From the NCBI RefSeq assembly GCF_018127925.1, contig NZ_CP072347.1:622501-686500 (forward strand): a stretch of DNA of 64,000 nt. The letters are read 5' to 3'. The stretch is from Prevotella melaninogenica. Lineage in GTDB: Bacteria > Bacteroidota > Bacteroidia > Bacteroidales > Bacteroidaceae. Shown here piece by piece: positions 1 through 9,794 of this stretch. Numbering within the stretch: the stretch's first letter is position 1; each line of letters opens with the position of its first letter. A program made the position numbers and the translations under genes. The notes beneath the pieces are model-generated. The model was not told the origin of the DNA and ran no database searches. It saw only the letters and a list, made by a program, of their open reading frames with translations.

Positions 1-227
1 GGGATGATACCATCGCTCTTGTAGCCGATGTTAACAACTACTTCCTTCTTGTCAACTGAAATAACAGTACCTTCAACTACCTGGTGCTCCTGGATCTTGT
101 TAAGAGTTTCGTCATAAGCCTTAGTAAGATCGCTCTTACTTGCCTCAGCGTGTGCGCCGTTCTCGAACTCATCCCAGTTGAAGTCAGCTAAAGGCTGTAC
201 ATTCTGGACGTCTTTGAAATTTGTCAT
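1..227 (-). CDS. rpsA: 30S ribosomal protein S1, N-terminal fragment
   Basis: The first 75 residues are visible before the gene runs off the left edge of the window. The protein begins MTNFKDVQNVQPLADFNWDE and reaches the start of the first S1 RNA-binding domain (VVEGTVISVDKKEVVVNIGY), the usual arrangement for Bacteroidetes S1. S1 binds mRNA on the 30S subunit and assists initiation, which matters in a phylum whose genes mostly lack strong Shine-Dalgarno sites. The ATG at 227-225 is the only sensible start. A TAACTTTG -7 box lies about 85 nt upstream on the same strand. The leader contains a short hairpin (284-289 with 295-300). Confidence 0.93.
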   Translation of the reverse strand, partial: MTNFKDVQNVQPLADFNWDEFENGAHAEASKSDLTKAYDETLNKIQEHQVVEGTVISVDKKEVVVNIGYKSDGII

Positions 228-309
228 AAAGTGTTTAAAAAATAATTTAATTAATAAAGTTCGACTTTATATTACCTGTAATATGGGCGTAGTTCGCCCA
301 AATCGGGTG

Positions 310-317
310 CAAAGTTA
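310..317 (-). promoter_or_regulatory. Bacteroidetes-type -7 box for rpsA
   Basis: TAACTTTG on the minus strand matches TAnnTTTG. It sits in the 108-nt gap between the tamB stop and the rpsA start. No clear -33 TTTG is seen. The G/C hairpin at 284-300 (TGGGCG/CGCCCA) would fall near the 5' end of the transcript. Confidence 0.5.
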
Positions 318-335
318 CGAATAATATTCTGTATA

Positions 336-3300
336 TTAGTGCTTTTGCTTCTGTTTTTTTGTTTTTTTCTTTCTACTTCCGAAAATATCAGTCAATCTGT
401 TGAAGTCTTTCTTCAGAATCAAACCTATACCCTGAGTTGTCAGAGAGTTACGTGTGAAGTAACGGTCGTTGGTTTGGTTATAGACACGGAAGGCTACGTT
501 ACCGCTTGGGAGGAGGAGGTAACGGATGTCGAAGTCGCCTATGAAGGACGATTTATCCTTGGCTACATTGTCTCGATAACCAAACTGTCCGTTGAAGAGC
601 AGACGGTTGTTAAGCATGCTTCCTGAGAGTAGTCCTTCGTATTCTGCATTGTCGAAACCTTCATTACCTGTCGCAATATTGGCACCGAAGTTCCAGTTGT
701 TATCCTTCACAACATTGGACAATACGGTGTTGATTTGTTGTGAAATTGTACCAGAGAGTAGACTCTGCATAGCAAGAGATGCACGACTTGGCGATTCACT
801 GTCTCGTGCTGGATTGTTATTCTTGCTCTGTGGGTAAAAGCGTCCGACTGCTAAAAGGTAGAGTACTTGCTGGTTAAGTTCTTGCTCAGAGTTGAGGATA
901 GAGCGTATCATCTGTTGTGCATCAGGCGAGAGCGTTGGGAGGTCGAGACCGAAAGAGACAATCGGTGCACCTGGTGTTCCTTCGATATTCAGCAAGCAGT
1001 TAACCTTTGTGTTATTGGATGTGAAGGACTTACCCATTCCAAGGTCGCCCAAAGGAACAGAATTGATGATATAGTTAGCTTTTAGATTCAATGCAGCATT
1101 GAACGGATCGCCACCGAAGGCAATCGTTGAACCCGGCTGGAAGATAAATTGCTTCTTGATAATATTCTGAATCGTGAGGTTATACTGTCCGTAGTCTACG
1201 TTATAGTTTCCAAAGAGTTGGAAGGCTCCCTTATTATAATAGGACGCACGAATCATTCCCGAACCATTCAGACGGATATTGTCGCCAGTGGCATCATCAA
1301 GTAAGACGCCAAGCGTAAGATTCGGATTTGAATGTACGAGGAAGTTGATGTGTAGGTCGCTCGGTATGTCTCTGAATTTGACGATATCCGATACCTTCTT
1401 TGGAGCTGGTTTTGCCGCAAAACTGAGTGTGTCCGCAGCCTCAGGGATTAAAACTCCAGTGCTATCCTTTGGTACGTTAATCCAGCGAATGAAGTTACTT
1501 GTACTTGCATCATTGGTTGAAGAGGCATCATAAGTAATATAGGTGTTCTTTTCCGGTTCCATATCAATGTTCATTGTTGTTGAACCCGGTTCACCTTTTA
1601 TATTACATTTACCAGTGCCGTACACCACACCCCAGAACGAGTCTTTCCCTTGTTTCTTAGGGAAGTTATAAGCTAAGAGGTTTCGTGCGAGGATATTGAT
1701 GTCGAAAGTGAGGTGGGTAAGATTCTTGTGATGTAATCCACCTGTAACGATACCGATATGTCCTTGTGGGTCAGTAATAGTGTCGTTTCCAAAGATAATT
1801 TCGTTTGGAATGATGCGAACACGTGCGTCGCGCATCTTATAGGTAACACCTGTTGGCTTTACATATACGCTTCCATGCACTTGCATGTCACCTTCAAGAT
1901 TGATGGCACTAAGGGGTCCGACGACTTTACACCAGCCGTTTCCTTGCACTTGAATCTTGTCCATGAAAGAGCCACAGAAGCTCTTTAGGAAGTAGAGATG
2001 TGTGTTATTGGCAAAGATAGGAAGGTTGATATAGCTTTTCTTAATGTCTACATAGCCTTGGATGTCTGTTCGTGTGCCATCACCTGGGTCAGCATAGGCG
2101 TCAATATTAATCTTACCTTCTTTGTCATTATAGTTTGCCTCCGCAAAGAGCGTACCCATATCTCCATCTTCAAATTGGAAGTCTTGCACCTCAAGTTTCG
2201 CTTGCATCTGTGGATGATGGAAGAACGATTTGATAGAAGCTGTACCAGAAGCCGTACCAGCAAACTTAACGCTTTGGAAGTCAACAAGGTTAAGAATATA
2301 TGGAACGTTGATATCCTTGAATCTTACAAGGATAGAATCGCTTTGATTTCCAGACGTCTGACCATTAGCAATGATATGCTGGTTGTGGTTGGAAAGCTCA
2401 AAGTGGTCGATGGTCAGATTGTTCCGATGATAAGAGATATCGGAAGGTTGCACTTGTAACGCAATGGAATCGAAGTTGATTTCTGATGGGTTGAGGTGCA
2501 AGCGAGTCTCTAAGTCGCCATGACGACGAGAGAAAGAGGCAATGCTGTTGACATTTCCGTATATAGGAGAAAGTCCCGGTATACGAAAAGAAATGTTGGA
2601 AGTAACGGTATTGTTTGCAATCAATCCCTGTGCGTTGATAAGGACATGTGCTCCAGTTTCTCCCTTTCGTTCACCAGAAATAGTGGTCTGCAAGCCTTGT
2701 GGCTCACTCTTAATGTTCAAGATGAGATTCTTAATCTGCTGTCCTGAGTAGGTTACGTCGGGCGCATTGACGTGTAAGTCTATTTCGTTCTGGCGTTCTC
2801 TTACAAGTCCTGCGAGCCTTATAGCATGTGAAGAAACAATATTAGTATTCAGCAGACTATTGATAAACTTCGTGTCATTTAGGCGCAAAGTGAAGGCATA
2901 GCTTGCCTTGCCAATTCCCATGTTAAAGCGTGGAGGTGGTGAGAAAAGACTTGGGATATAATGTCCTAAGATACGTCTTATGCTTTGTGGCAATTGATTA
3001 TAATCATACTGTCCAGCAAGGTGTAGCTCACCAAAGTCAGTCTCTGCGTCAAGCGACTTACCTAAGAGTCCGTTGTTAGTCTTGATACTTACCTGGTTAA
3101 GGATAATGTTCTGACCTTCCCCAATCATAGCAAAGTTGTTGACATCGAGATTTCCTATGATATCATTCAAGCTCGCACCCTGTCCTTTAATCTTAGAAGT
3201 AAAGGAGATTGTTCTGTTACCTAACGCCTCTGTTAGCTGAAGTTTGTGTAAGTTGACGGCATCAGCAATGATTGAGATGTCGGTAGATAGTTTTTCTTTG

Positions 3301-4808
3301 TGTTGCATGAAAGCCATTATGTTGGCAGCTTTTCCGTCGATATTCAGCTTTCCATTAGGGTCGTTTATCGCTGCTTTACCTATGAAAATGTCGTTCTTAT
3401 AGATTCCATCAAGGTGAATATTCTTATAAGTATAGCCCTTATAATAGAAAGAGGAAACGTCACCCTTTGCGGCGATATAGGATAGGTTGGTGTTGCCTTC
3501 CACCTTGATATTCGTGCTTAACTTACCAAAGTCGTTGTTGTCAAGTACTTTCGCAAGATTCAATTCGGTAGTACTAACCGTTCCTTGGATGTTCTTTCCG
3601 TGAATAACAGTAGCTAACTGAACGTTACCAGCATCTGTGTTTAGCAGTCCCTTTGCTGTATATTTCCCCATGTTATGGGCGAAAGTACCACGATAGTAGA
3701 TACTACCAATGTTATTCAATGGTTTAGGGAGGGGTTTGTGCGTAACTTTTGTGATGGATTGAAGGGTGTTCTTGCTAACCTTCAGTGGGCTGAAAGTGAA
3801 GTCCCAAATAGGACTCTTTTGGATGTTTCTTACCCATCCTTTCACCTTAATTTGAGTCGAAAGAGTCTGATCAGAGACGTTAAGATGTTTTACCAATACA
3901 GACTGACTTGTACCTTCTGCATCAACTGTAGCTGTATAGCTGGTCGTCAATGGCTTTAAATCGGGTAGGATAGGGGTAAAGTCGGAAGGCTTTATTGCAG
4001 CTTTGAAGCCCTTGATGGTGTAATGTAAAGTATTGAAATCCAACTTCTTGTTATTGAACTTGTAAGTTGTAAGTAACTCCTTTAGCGCAATCTTGCTGTT
4101 AGTTCCATCGAAGATAAAGTCATGTAATGCGGCTTGCTGTTGATTAGCTTTTAATTCAAAAGCCAACTGCTTCACCTCTAAACCTGATGCTTCTTTGAAA
4201 GCCAATGCCCTAAGATCAGCCCACACACTCGTGTCATCCAACTTGTTAAGAATGAGGTAAGACGAGATGTCACTTACGTTGATATGGTTCAGATTCAGTT
4301 TGTTAGGCGTGGTAGGTGCATCTAAACAATCGTATTTAATGTTGCCATGTCGAATCACAAGACTATTAATGGACAAGTGTAAAGGAGTGTGACTTGTTGT
4401 GTCCTTAGATGCCAATGAATCCAATACAAATTGGAAGTTAGGTTTGGCATCTTTACTCTTTTTGTATAGTTCTGCCCGTAAACCAAAAAGCTGTGCAGAG
4501 GAAATATTAATCTCACCTGTACGTAAGAGATGCCAGATGTCGACCCTTGCTCCTACTCGTGATGCCGATAACATCTTCTTATGACTTTGGTCATAGATGA
4601 GAATGTCGTCTAATACGAAACGATTGATAAAGCCTAAATCAATACGTCCTACGTGTACTTCTGTACCCAATTTATTGCCCGCTACGTCGCCTACTTTTTG
4701 GGCAAGAAAACCCTGTACTGCTGGTATGTGTAGCAGTACGATTGTGGTTATGTAAAGACCCGCTATGGTCCATATAACCCATCGTATAATTGTTCTAAGT
4801 TTCTTCAA
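336..4808 (-). CDS. tamB: TamB-like (DUF490) translocation/assembly protein
   Basis: A 1490-residue protein with one N-terminal membrane anchor (about residues 8-30), then a very long beta-rich, low-cysteine body and a conserved C-terminal TamB/DUF490 region (about residues 1100-1490, with GNYNVDYGQYNLTI and GQFGYRDNVAKD). TamB proteins span the periplasm as a hydrophobic groove and help insert beta-barrels or move phospholipids to the outer membrane. Size and layout fit Bacteroidetes TamB. The reading frame begins with TTG at 4808; no in-frame ATG lies upstream or before residue 79, and the anchor would be lost with a later start, so the TTG start is the best available. Downstream on the same strand is rpsA. 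Confidence 0.85.
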   Translation of the reverse strand: MKKLRTIIRWVIWTIAGLYITTIVLLHIPAVQGFLAQKVGDVAGNKLGTEVHVGRIDLGFINRFVLDDILIYDQSHKKMLSASRVGARVDIWHLLRTGEINISSAQLFGLRAELYKKSKDAKPNFQFVLDSLASKDTTSHTPLHLSINSLVIRHGNIKYDCLDAPTTPNKLNLNHINVSDISSYLILNKLDDTSVWADLRALAFKEASGLEVKQLAFELKANQQQAALHDFIFDGTNSKIALKELLTTYKFNNKKLDFNTLHYTIKGFKAAIKPSDFTPILPDLKPLTTSYTATVDAEGTSQSVLVKHLNVSDQTLSTQIKVKGWVRNIQKSPIWDFTFSPLKVSKNTLQSITKVTHKPLPKPLNNIGSIYYRGTFAHNMGKYTAKGLLNTDAGNVQLATVIHGKNIQGTVSTTELNLAKVLDNNDFGKLSTNIKVEGNTNLSYIAAKGDVSSFYYKGYTYKNIHLDGIYKNDIFIGKAAINDPNGKLNIDGKAANIMAFMQHKEKLSTDISIIADAVNLHKLQLTEALGNRTISFTSKIKGQGASLNDIIGNLDVNNFAMIGEGQNIILNQVSIKTNNGLLGKSLDAETDFGELHLAGQYDYNQLPQSIRRILGHYIPSLFSPPPRFNMGIGKASYAFTLRLNDTKFINSLLNTNIVSSHAIRLAGLVRERQNEIDLHVNAPDVTYSGQQIKNLILNIKSEPQGLQTTISGERKGETGAHVLINAQGLIANNTVTSNISFRIPGLSPIYGNVNSIASFSRRHGDLETRLHLNPSEINFDSIALQVQPSDISYHRNNLTIDHFELSNHNQHIIANGQTSGNQSDSILVRFKDINVPYILNLVDFQSVKFAGTASGTASIKSFFHHPQMQAKLEVQDFQFEDGDMGTLFAEANYNDKEGKINIDAYADPGDGTRTDIQGYVDIKKSYINLPIFANNTHLYFLKSFCGSFMDKIQVQGNGWCKVVGPLSAINLEGDMQVHGSVYVKPTGVTYKMRDARVRIIPNEIIFGNDTITDPQGHIGIVTGGLHHKNLTHLTFDINILARNLLAYNFPKKQGKDSFWGVVYGTGKCNIKGEPGSTTMNIDMEPEKNTYITYDASSTNDASTSNFIRWINVPKDSTGVLIPEAADTLSFAAKPAPKKVSDIVKFRDIPSDLHINFLVHSNPNLTLGVLLDDATGDNIRLNGSGMIRASYYNKGAFQLFGNYNVDYGQYNLTIQNIIKKQFIFQPGSTIAFGGDPFNAALNLKANYIINSVPLGDLGMGKSFTSNNTKVNCLLNIEGTPGAPIVSFGLDLPTLSPDAQQMIRSILNSEQELNQQVLYLLAVGRFYPQSKNNNPARDSESPSRASLAMQSLLSGTISQQINTVLSNVVKDNNWNFGANIATGNEGFDNAEYEGLLSGSMLNNRLLFNGQFGYRDNVAKDKSSFIGDFDIRYLLLPSGNVAFRVYNQTNDRYFTRNSLTTQGIGLILKKDFNRLTDIFGSRKKKTKKQKQKH

Positions 4809-4887
4809 TGCGTCTACAAAACTACAAAAAAACCATTTTATACTGAAATTATTATATCTAAATGTGCCAAATCTGCTTAAAATTTGC

Positions 4888-4895
4888 TACATTTG
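4888..4895 (+). promoter_or_regulatory. -7 box for the nqr operon
   Basis: TACATTTG matches TAnnTTTG about 115 nt upstream of nqrA. No good -33 TTTG is found at the proper spacing. The leader that follows has a 9-bp inverted repeat (AAATAAGCT at 4900-4908, AGCTTATTT at 4950-4958) and no clear ribosome binding site before nqrA. Confidence 0.45.
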
Positions 4896-5009
4896 CAGAA
4901 AATAAGCTACGCTCGGCAAGCAAAGGATTGTTTATCTTATGTTTTGTGAAGCTTATTTAGGGTTGAAAATATTAAGATGAAATAATATAAAAATCGCTTT
5001 ATCATTGTT

Positions 5010-6359
5010 ATGGCAAATGTAATTAAGTTACGAAAGGGCTTAGACATTAACCTTACAGGACGCGCGCAGGAACAGATGTTACCTGTGAAATCATCTACGG
5101 AATACGCTTTGGTTCCAGATGACTTCCCAGGATTGACACCTAAGGTGACCGTTCGTGAAGGTGATCATGTCCGAGCTGGTGACCCATTGTTTGTTGACAA
5201 AGGGTGCACTGAAGTTAGCTTCGCTTCTCCTGTGAGCGGTACCGTCACAGCTGTTGAGCGCGGAGAAAGACGTAAGGTGTTGCGTGTGAAGATTGCTGCC
5301 GATGCGCAGCAGGAGTATGCTGACTTCGGCGTGAAGGACGTGGCGGGCTTATCCGCTGATGATGTCAAGGCTTCATTGCTGCAGGCGGGATTGTTTGGTT
5401 ATATCAATCAACTGCCTTATGCTGTTGCTACACGTCCAGACACAGAACCAAAGGCAATTTTCGTGTCTGCACTTCGTGATAAACCTTTGCAGAATGACTT
5501 CGAGTTTGAGTTGAATGGTCAGGAGAAAGACTTCCAGACTGGTTTGACAGCTCTCGCTAAGATTGCAAAGGTTTATTTGGGTATTGGTGCAAAGCAGTCG
5601 GCTTCAGCGTTGACTGGAGCAAAGGATGTTGAGGTAACTGTTTTCGATGGTCCTTGCCCAGCAGGTAATGTTGGTGTACAGGTAAATCACATCGACCCAG
5701 TTAATAAGGGCGAAGTGGTATGGACTGTTGAGCCAACAGCCGTTATCTTCTTTGGTCGCTTGTTTAACACCGGTAAGGTAAACCTCACTCGTCGTGTAGC
5801 CATTGCAGGTAGTATGGTAAAGCAGACTGGTTATGTAGATGCCCTCGTTGGTACTCCATTGAAGCAGATTCTTGTAGACAACATCGCTGATGGCTGTCAT
5901 GTTCGCATCCTCAACGGTAATCCTCTCACTGGTGTCATCGCTAATGAAGAATCAGTGCTTGGTGCACATACTTCAGAGATAACATTGATTCCAGAGGGTG
6001 ATGACGTACACGAAATCTTCGGTTGGATGCTCCCTCGTTTCAATGACTTCTCTACTTCTCACAGCTACTTCACTTGGTTGCAGGGCAAGAAGGCGTACAA
6101 TCTCGATGCACGTGTCAAGGGTGGAGAGCGTCACATGATTATGAGTGGCGAGTACGACAGAGTGTTACCAATGGATATCTACAGTGAGTACCTCATCAAG
6201 TCAATTATCTCTGGCAATATTGACAGCCAAGAGCAGTTGGGTATCTATGAGGTAAGTCCAGAAGACTTTGCACTCGCTGAGTTCGTTGATAGTTCTAAGT
6301 TACCTTTGCAGAAGATTGTGCGTGAGGGCTTGGATATCCTTAGAAAAGAGAATGCATAG
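5010..6359 (+). CDS. nqrA: Na+-translocating NADH:quinone reductase subunit A
   Basis: A 449-residue soluble-type NqrA, the cytoplasmic subunit of the Na+-NQR complex. That complex oxidises NADH, reduces quinone and exports Na+. The N-terminal MANVIKLRKGLDINLTGRA and the PDDFPGLTPKVTVREGDHV stretch are hallmarks of the family, as are the FGWMLPRFNDFSTSHSYF and RHMIMSGEYDRVLPMDIYSE stretches near the C-terminus. It is the first gene of a six-gene nqr operon in canonical order. The gap to nqrB is unusually long (259 nt) and contains 22-nt direct repeats. Confidence 0.97.
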   Translation: MANVIKLRKGLDINLTGRAQEQMLPVKSSTEYALVPDDFPGLTPKVTVREGDHVRAGDPLFVDKGCTEVSFASPVSGTVTAVERGERRKVLRVKIAADAQQEYADFGVKDVAGLSADDVKASLLQAGLFGYINQLPYAVATRPDTEPKAIFVSALRDKPLQNDFEFELNGQEKDFQTGLTALAKIAKVYLGIGAKQSASALTGAKDVEVTVFDGPCPAGNVGVQVNHIDPVNKGEVVWTVEPTAVIFFGRLFNTGKVNLTRRVAIAGSMVKQTGYVDALVGTPLKQILVDNIADGCHVRILNGNPLTGVIANEESVLGAHTSEITLIPEGDDVHEIFGWMLPRFNDFSTSHSYFTWLQGKKAYNLDARVKGGERHMIMSGEYDRVLPMDIYSEYLIKSIISGNIDSQEQLGIYEVSPEDFALAEFVDSSKLPLQKIVREGLDILRKENA

Positions 6360-6505
6360 GGGTCTTATGAGCCCACAATGACTTTAACTTCAGTTTCAGT
6401 TCAGTTTTCTCAGAATGTTATCCGTCAGCAGTCAGCCAGTAGTCATTGACGTAACGGAAAGTTCTCGTTGGCAGAGAATGATGTTGGCAGAGCTTAGTAA
6501 GATGA

Positions 6506-6571
6506 TTACAAACGGCTTGTACAGATATTACAAACGGCTTGTACAAACATTACAAACGTTTGGTAACAATT
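6506..6571 (+). repeat. Three 22-nt direct repeats between nqrA and nqrB
   Basis: Units begin at 6506, 6528 and 6550, each starting TTACAAACG. The first two match over 18 bases and contain the short palindrome TACAA-acggc-TTGTA; the third has diverged after TTACAAACG. The rest of the 6360-6618 gap shows no gene. Short reading frames there have no family resemblance. Confidence 0.8.
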
Positions 6572-6618
6572 CAAGAAACAGAAACTTTGGACTTTAAGAA
6601 CCCTATAATAAAAGTAAT

Positions 6619-7770
6619 ATGAGTTTAAGAAATTATCTCGATAAGATACGCCCAAACTTTGAAGAGGGCGGAAAGCTTCACGCTTTCAAGAGTGTCTACG
6701 ATGGTTTCGAGACGTTCCTTTATGTTCCTAACGAGACATCAAAGAGCGGAACTTCTATCCATGACGCTATTGACTCGAAGCGAATTATGAGTTTGGTGGT
6801 ACTTTCATTAGTACCAGCTATGCTCTTCGGTATGTACAATATCGGCTATCAGAACGCTTTAGCAGCTGGTAAGTTGGCTGATGCTACCTGCTGGGGAATG
6901 TTCCTCTATGGTATGCTTGCCCTGTTGCCAAAGATTCTTGTGTCTTACATTGTCGGCTTAGGTATTGAGTTTGCTTGGGCACAGTGGAAGGGTGAGGAGA
7001 TTCAGGAAGGTTATCTTGTATCAGGTATTCTGATTCCATTGATTATTCCTGTGACCACACCACTTTGGATTCTTGTGCTTGCAGTAGCCTTTGCTGTCAT
7101 CTTCACGAAGGAAATCTTCGGTGGAACAGGTATGAATATCTTTAACGTTGCCTTGGCTGCACGTGCCTTCCTCTTCTTCTCTTATCCAAGTAAGATGACG
7201 GGTGATAGCATCTGGGTAGCAAAGGATTCTATCTTAGGTCTCGGCTATACCTTGCCAGACGGTTTCACAATGGCAACCCCATTGGGTGAGATTGCACAGG
7301 GAACAAGTGTGAACGCATCTGTATGTGATATGGTATTAGGTCTTATCCCAGGTTCTGTGGGTGAGACATCTGTTATCGCTATCGCTATCGGTGCTGTAAT
7401 CCTTCTTTGGACAAACATCGCCAGCTGGAAGACAATGTTGAGCGTATTCCTCGGTGGTACTGTGATGGGACTTATCTTCCATTCAACTGGTGCAACACCA
7501 ATTCAGTGGTATGAACACCTTGTTTTAGGTGGTTTCTGCTTCGGTGCAGTCTTCATGGCAACCGACCCAGTAACCTCAGCACGTACAGAGACAGGTAAGT
7601 GGGTATATGGTTTCTTCATTGGTGCGATGGCTATCATCATCCGTGTATTGAACCCAGGTTATCCAGAGGGTATGATGCTTGCTATCCTCTTTGGTAATAT
7701 GTTCGCCCCACTCATCGACTACTGTGTAGTTCAGTCAAACATCAGCAAGCGCGCAAAGCGTGCTAAATAA
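6619..7770 (+). CDS. nqrB: Na+-translocating NADH:quinone reductase subunit B
   Basis: A 383-residue integral membrane subunit of Na+-NQR with about ten hydrophobic helices. It carries a covalently bound FMN and forms part of the Na+ and quinone path. The expected FMN attachment threonine is T220 in DGFTMATPL (residues 214-222); many NqrB proteins have SGAT there, so the residues before the threonine differ slightly. GGTGMNIFNVALAARAF and TDPVTSARTETGKW are typical conserved segments. It is followed after 17 nt by nqrC. Confidence 0.97.
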   Translation: MSLRNYLDKIRPNFEEGGKLHAFKSVYDGFETFLYVPNETSKSGTSIHDAIDSKRIMSLVVLSLVPAMLFGMYNIGYQNALAAGKLADATCWGMFLYGMLALLPKILVSYIVGLGIEFAWAQWKGEEIQEGYLVSGILIPLIIPVTTPLWILVLAVAFAVIFTKEIFGGTGMNIFNVALAARAFLFFSYPSKMTGDSIWVAKDSILGLGYTLPDGFTMATPLGEIAQGTSVNASVCDMVLGLIPGSVGETSVIAIAIGAVILLWTNIASWKTMLSVFLGGTVMGLIFHSTGATPIQWYEHLVLGGFCFGAVFMATDPVTSARTETGKWVYGFFIGAMAIIIRVLNPGYPEGMMLAILFGNMFAPLIDYCVVQSNISKRAKRAK

Positions 7771-7772
7771 AT

Positions 7773-7780
7773 AAGGAGGA
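7773..7780 (+). promoter_or_regulatory. Strong Shine-Dalgarno site for nqrC
   Basis: AAGGAGGA, 7 nt before the nqrC ATG at 7788. This is unusual in a window where most genes have no recognisable ribosome binding site, and it fixes the nqrC start. Confidence 0.8.
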
Positions 7781-7787
7781 CGAAGAA

Positions 7788-8501
7788 ATGAAAACAAATA
7801 GTAATTCTTATACAATTATCTATTCTGCCATCCTCGTGCTGATTGTAGCCTTTTTGCTTGCTTTCGTATTCCAAGCATTGAAGCCAATGCAGGATGCTAA
7901 TGTACAGCTTGATCAGCAGAAGCAGATTCTCTTTGCACTCAATCAGAATCGTGATATGAGCAATGAGGAGGCTGTTAAGCTTTGGAAGCAGATTATCATA
8001 GCAGATGATATCATCAATGCAGATGGTAAGGTCGTTGAGGCTGGAAAGCAGGGTGGCGTTGATGCCGGCTTTAAGTTGAATAGTAAGGATGCCAAGGAAG
8101 GCAAACTCGCTTTGTTCCGTTGTAAGGTAAACGGTGAAGATAAGTATGTTATCCCTGTTTATGGTAATGGTCTTTGGGGACCTATCAATGGCTTCATCGC
8201 TATCAATGGTGATAAGAGAACCGTCTTTGGTGCTTACTTCAACCACGAGAGTGAGACTGCTGGTCTCGGTGCTGAAATCAAAGACAACAAGGCATGGCAG
8301 GATTTGTTCAAGGGTAAGCATCTCTTTAGTGGAAACGATACTCAGAAGATAGCACTTGCTGTTGAAAAGAAAATCGAAGACCCATCTACGCAGGTAGATG
8401 CCGTAACAGGTGCAACGCTTACCAGTAATGGTGTAACAGAGATGTTCCATGCAGACAAGGGTGGACTTCAGCCTTACGTTAAATTCCTGAACAGCAAATA
8501 A
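7788..8501 (+). CDS. nqrC: Na+-translocating NADH:quinone reductase subunit C
   Basis: A 237-residue subunit with one N-terminal membrane helix (about residues 9-29) and a periplasmic FMN-binding domain. The covalent FMN site is T210 in DAVTGATLTS (residues 204-213). The GLWGPINGFIAI and GLGAEI segments are typical of NqrC/RnfG FMN domains. It relays electrons between the cytoplasmic and membrane flavins in Na+-NQR. An AAGGAGGA site precedes the ATG. Confidence 0.96.
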   Translation: MKTNSNSYTIIYSAILVLIVAFLLAFVFQALKPMQDANVQLDQQKQILFALNQNRDMSNEEAVKLWKQIIIADDIINADGKVVEAGKQGGVDAGFKLNSKDAKEGKLALFRCKVNGEDKYVIPVYGNGLWGPINGFIAINGDKRTVFGAYFNHESETAGLGAEIKDNKAWQDLFKGKHLFSGNDTQKIALAVEKKIEDPSTQVDAVTGATLTSNGVTEMFHADKGGLQPYVKFLNSK

Positions 8502-8528
8502 TATTCTAATCTTTAGAACAATAAGAAT

Positions 8529-9158
8529 ATGGATTTATTCTCAAAACAAAATAGAGAGGTGTTCAGCAATCCGCTGAATCTGGACAATCCAATTATGGTC
8601 CAGGTGCTCGGTATCTGTTCTGCCCTTGCCGTAACTTCACAGCTGAAGCCGGCAATAGTTATGGGACTTGCCGTTACCATTATTACGGCATTCTCTAATG
8701 TTATTATTTCACTTATCCGTAACACAATCCCTAACCGTATTCGTATTATCGTGCAGTTGGTGGTTGTTGCAGCTCTGGTAACGATTGTTAGTCAGATTCT
8801 TAAGGCTGTGGCTTACGATGTGAGTGTAGAGCTTTCAGTTTATGTTGGACTTATCATTACCAACTGTATCCTTATGGGACGTCTTGAGGCTTTTGCTATG
8901 ACAAACAAGCCTTGGCCAAGTTTCCTTGATGGTGTCGGCAACGGTTTAGGTTACGCTATGATACTTGTTGTTGTAGGTGCTGTTCGTGAGTTCTTTGGTC
9001 GTGGCTCATTGCTCGGTTTCAAGATTCTCCCACAAAGCCTCTATGATGCAGGTTATATGGACAACGGAATGATGTCAATGCCAGCAATGGCACTCATCCT
9101 TCTCGGTTGTGTTATTTGGGTTCATCGTGCATATTTCTATAAAGAAGACAAGAAGTAA
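8529..9158 (+). CDS. nqrD: Na+-translocating NADH:quinone reductase subunit D
   Basis: A 209-residue hydrophobic protein with six predicted membrane helices, homologous to NqrE and RnfE. The [20 protein letters not shown] and [15 protein letters not shown] segments match the family; the conserved cysteines (CS near the N-terminus and NC in TNCILMGR) belong to the intramembrane iron-sulfur site shared with NqrE. Spacing to nqrE is only 2 nt, which suggests translational coupling. Confidence 0.96.
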   Translation: MDLFSKQNREVFSNPLNLDNPIMVQVLGICSALAVTSQLKPAIVMGLAVTIITAFSNVIISLIRNTIPNRIRIIVQLVVVAALVTIVSQILKAVAYDVSVELSVYVGLIITNCILMGRLEAFAMTNKPWPSFLDGVGNGLGYAMILVVVGAVREFFGRGSLLGFKILPQSLYDAGYMDNGMMSMPAMALILLGCVIWVHRAYFYKEDKK

Positions 9159-9160
9159 TT

Positions 9161-9787
9161 ATGGAACATCTTATTAGTTTATTCTTCCGGTCCATCTTTG
9201 TGGACAATATGATATTTGCGTTCTTCCTCGGTATGTGTTCATACCTTGCGGTATCTAAGAGCGTAAAGACTTCATTGGGTCTTGGTGTGGCCGTAACATT
9301 CGTGTTGCTTGTTACCACACCAATCAACTATCTTTTGCTGACTAAGGTCCTCGGTCCAGACTGTCTTGCAGAGGGTGTTGACCTTACTTATCTTAGTTTC
9401 ATTCTCTTTATCGCTGTCATCGCTGGTATCGTACAGATTGTGGAGATGGCTGTTGAGAAGTTCTCACCTTCACTTTATGGTGCGTTGGGTATCTTCCTTC
9501 CGCTGATTGCCGTTAACTGTGCTATCATGGGTGCTTCACTCTTTATGCAGCAGCGTATCGGTCTTGACCCAGCAAGCACACAGTATATTGGTACTGTATG
9601 GGACGCACTTGTCTATGGTACAGGTTCTGGTCTTGGCTGGACATTGGCTATCGTGGCAATGGGTGCTATTCGTGAGAAGATGGAATATTCTGATGTACCA
9701 AAGCCTTTGCAGGGTCTTGGCATCACATTTATTACAGTAGGACTGATGGCAATGGCAATGATGTGCTTCTCAGGTCTTAAAATCTAA
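9161..9787 (+). CDS. nqrE: Na+-translocating NADH:quinone reductase subunit E
   Basis: A 208-residue six-helix membrane protein of the NqrD/NqrE family, inserted in opposite topology to Nqr[19 protein letters not shown] and [13 protein letters not shown] carry the conserved cysteines that, with those in NqrD, bind the intramembrane iron-sulfur centre. It starts 2 nt after the nqrD stop and is followed after 7 nt by nqrF. Confidence 0.96.
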   Translation: MEHLISLFFRSIFVDNMIFAFFLGMCSYLAVSKSVKTSLGLGVAVTFVLLVTTPINYLLLTKVLGPDCLAEGVDLTYLSFILFIAVIAGIVQIVEMAVEKFSPSLYGALGIFLPLIAVNCAIMGASLFMQQRIGLDPASTQYIGTVWDALVYGTGSGLGWTLAIVAMGAIREKMEYSDVPKPLQGLGITFITVGLMAMAMMCFSGLKI

Positions 9788-9794
9788 GTAAACA

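Noticed and set aside
6415-6597. 60-residue frame between nqrA and nqrB.
   Set aside because: It is coded by the 22-nt direct repeats and shows repeated YYKRLVQT-like sequence with no start signal.
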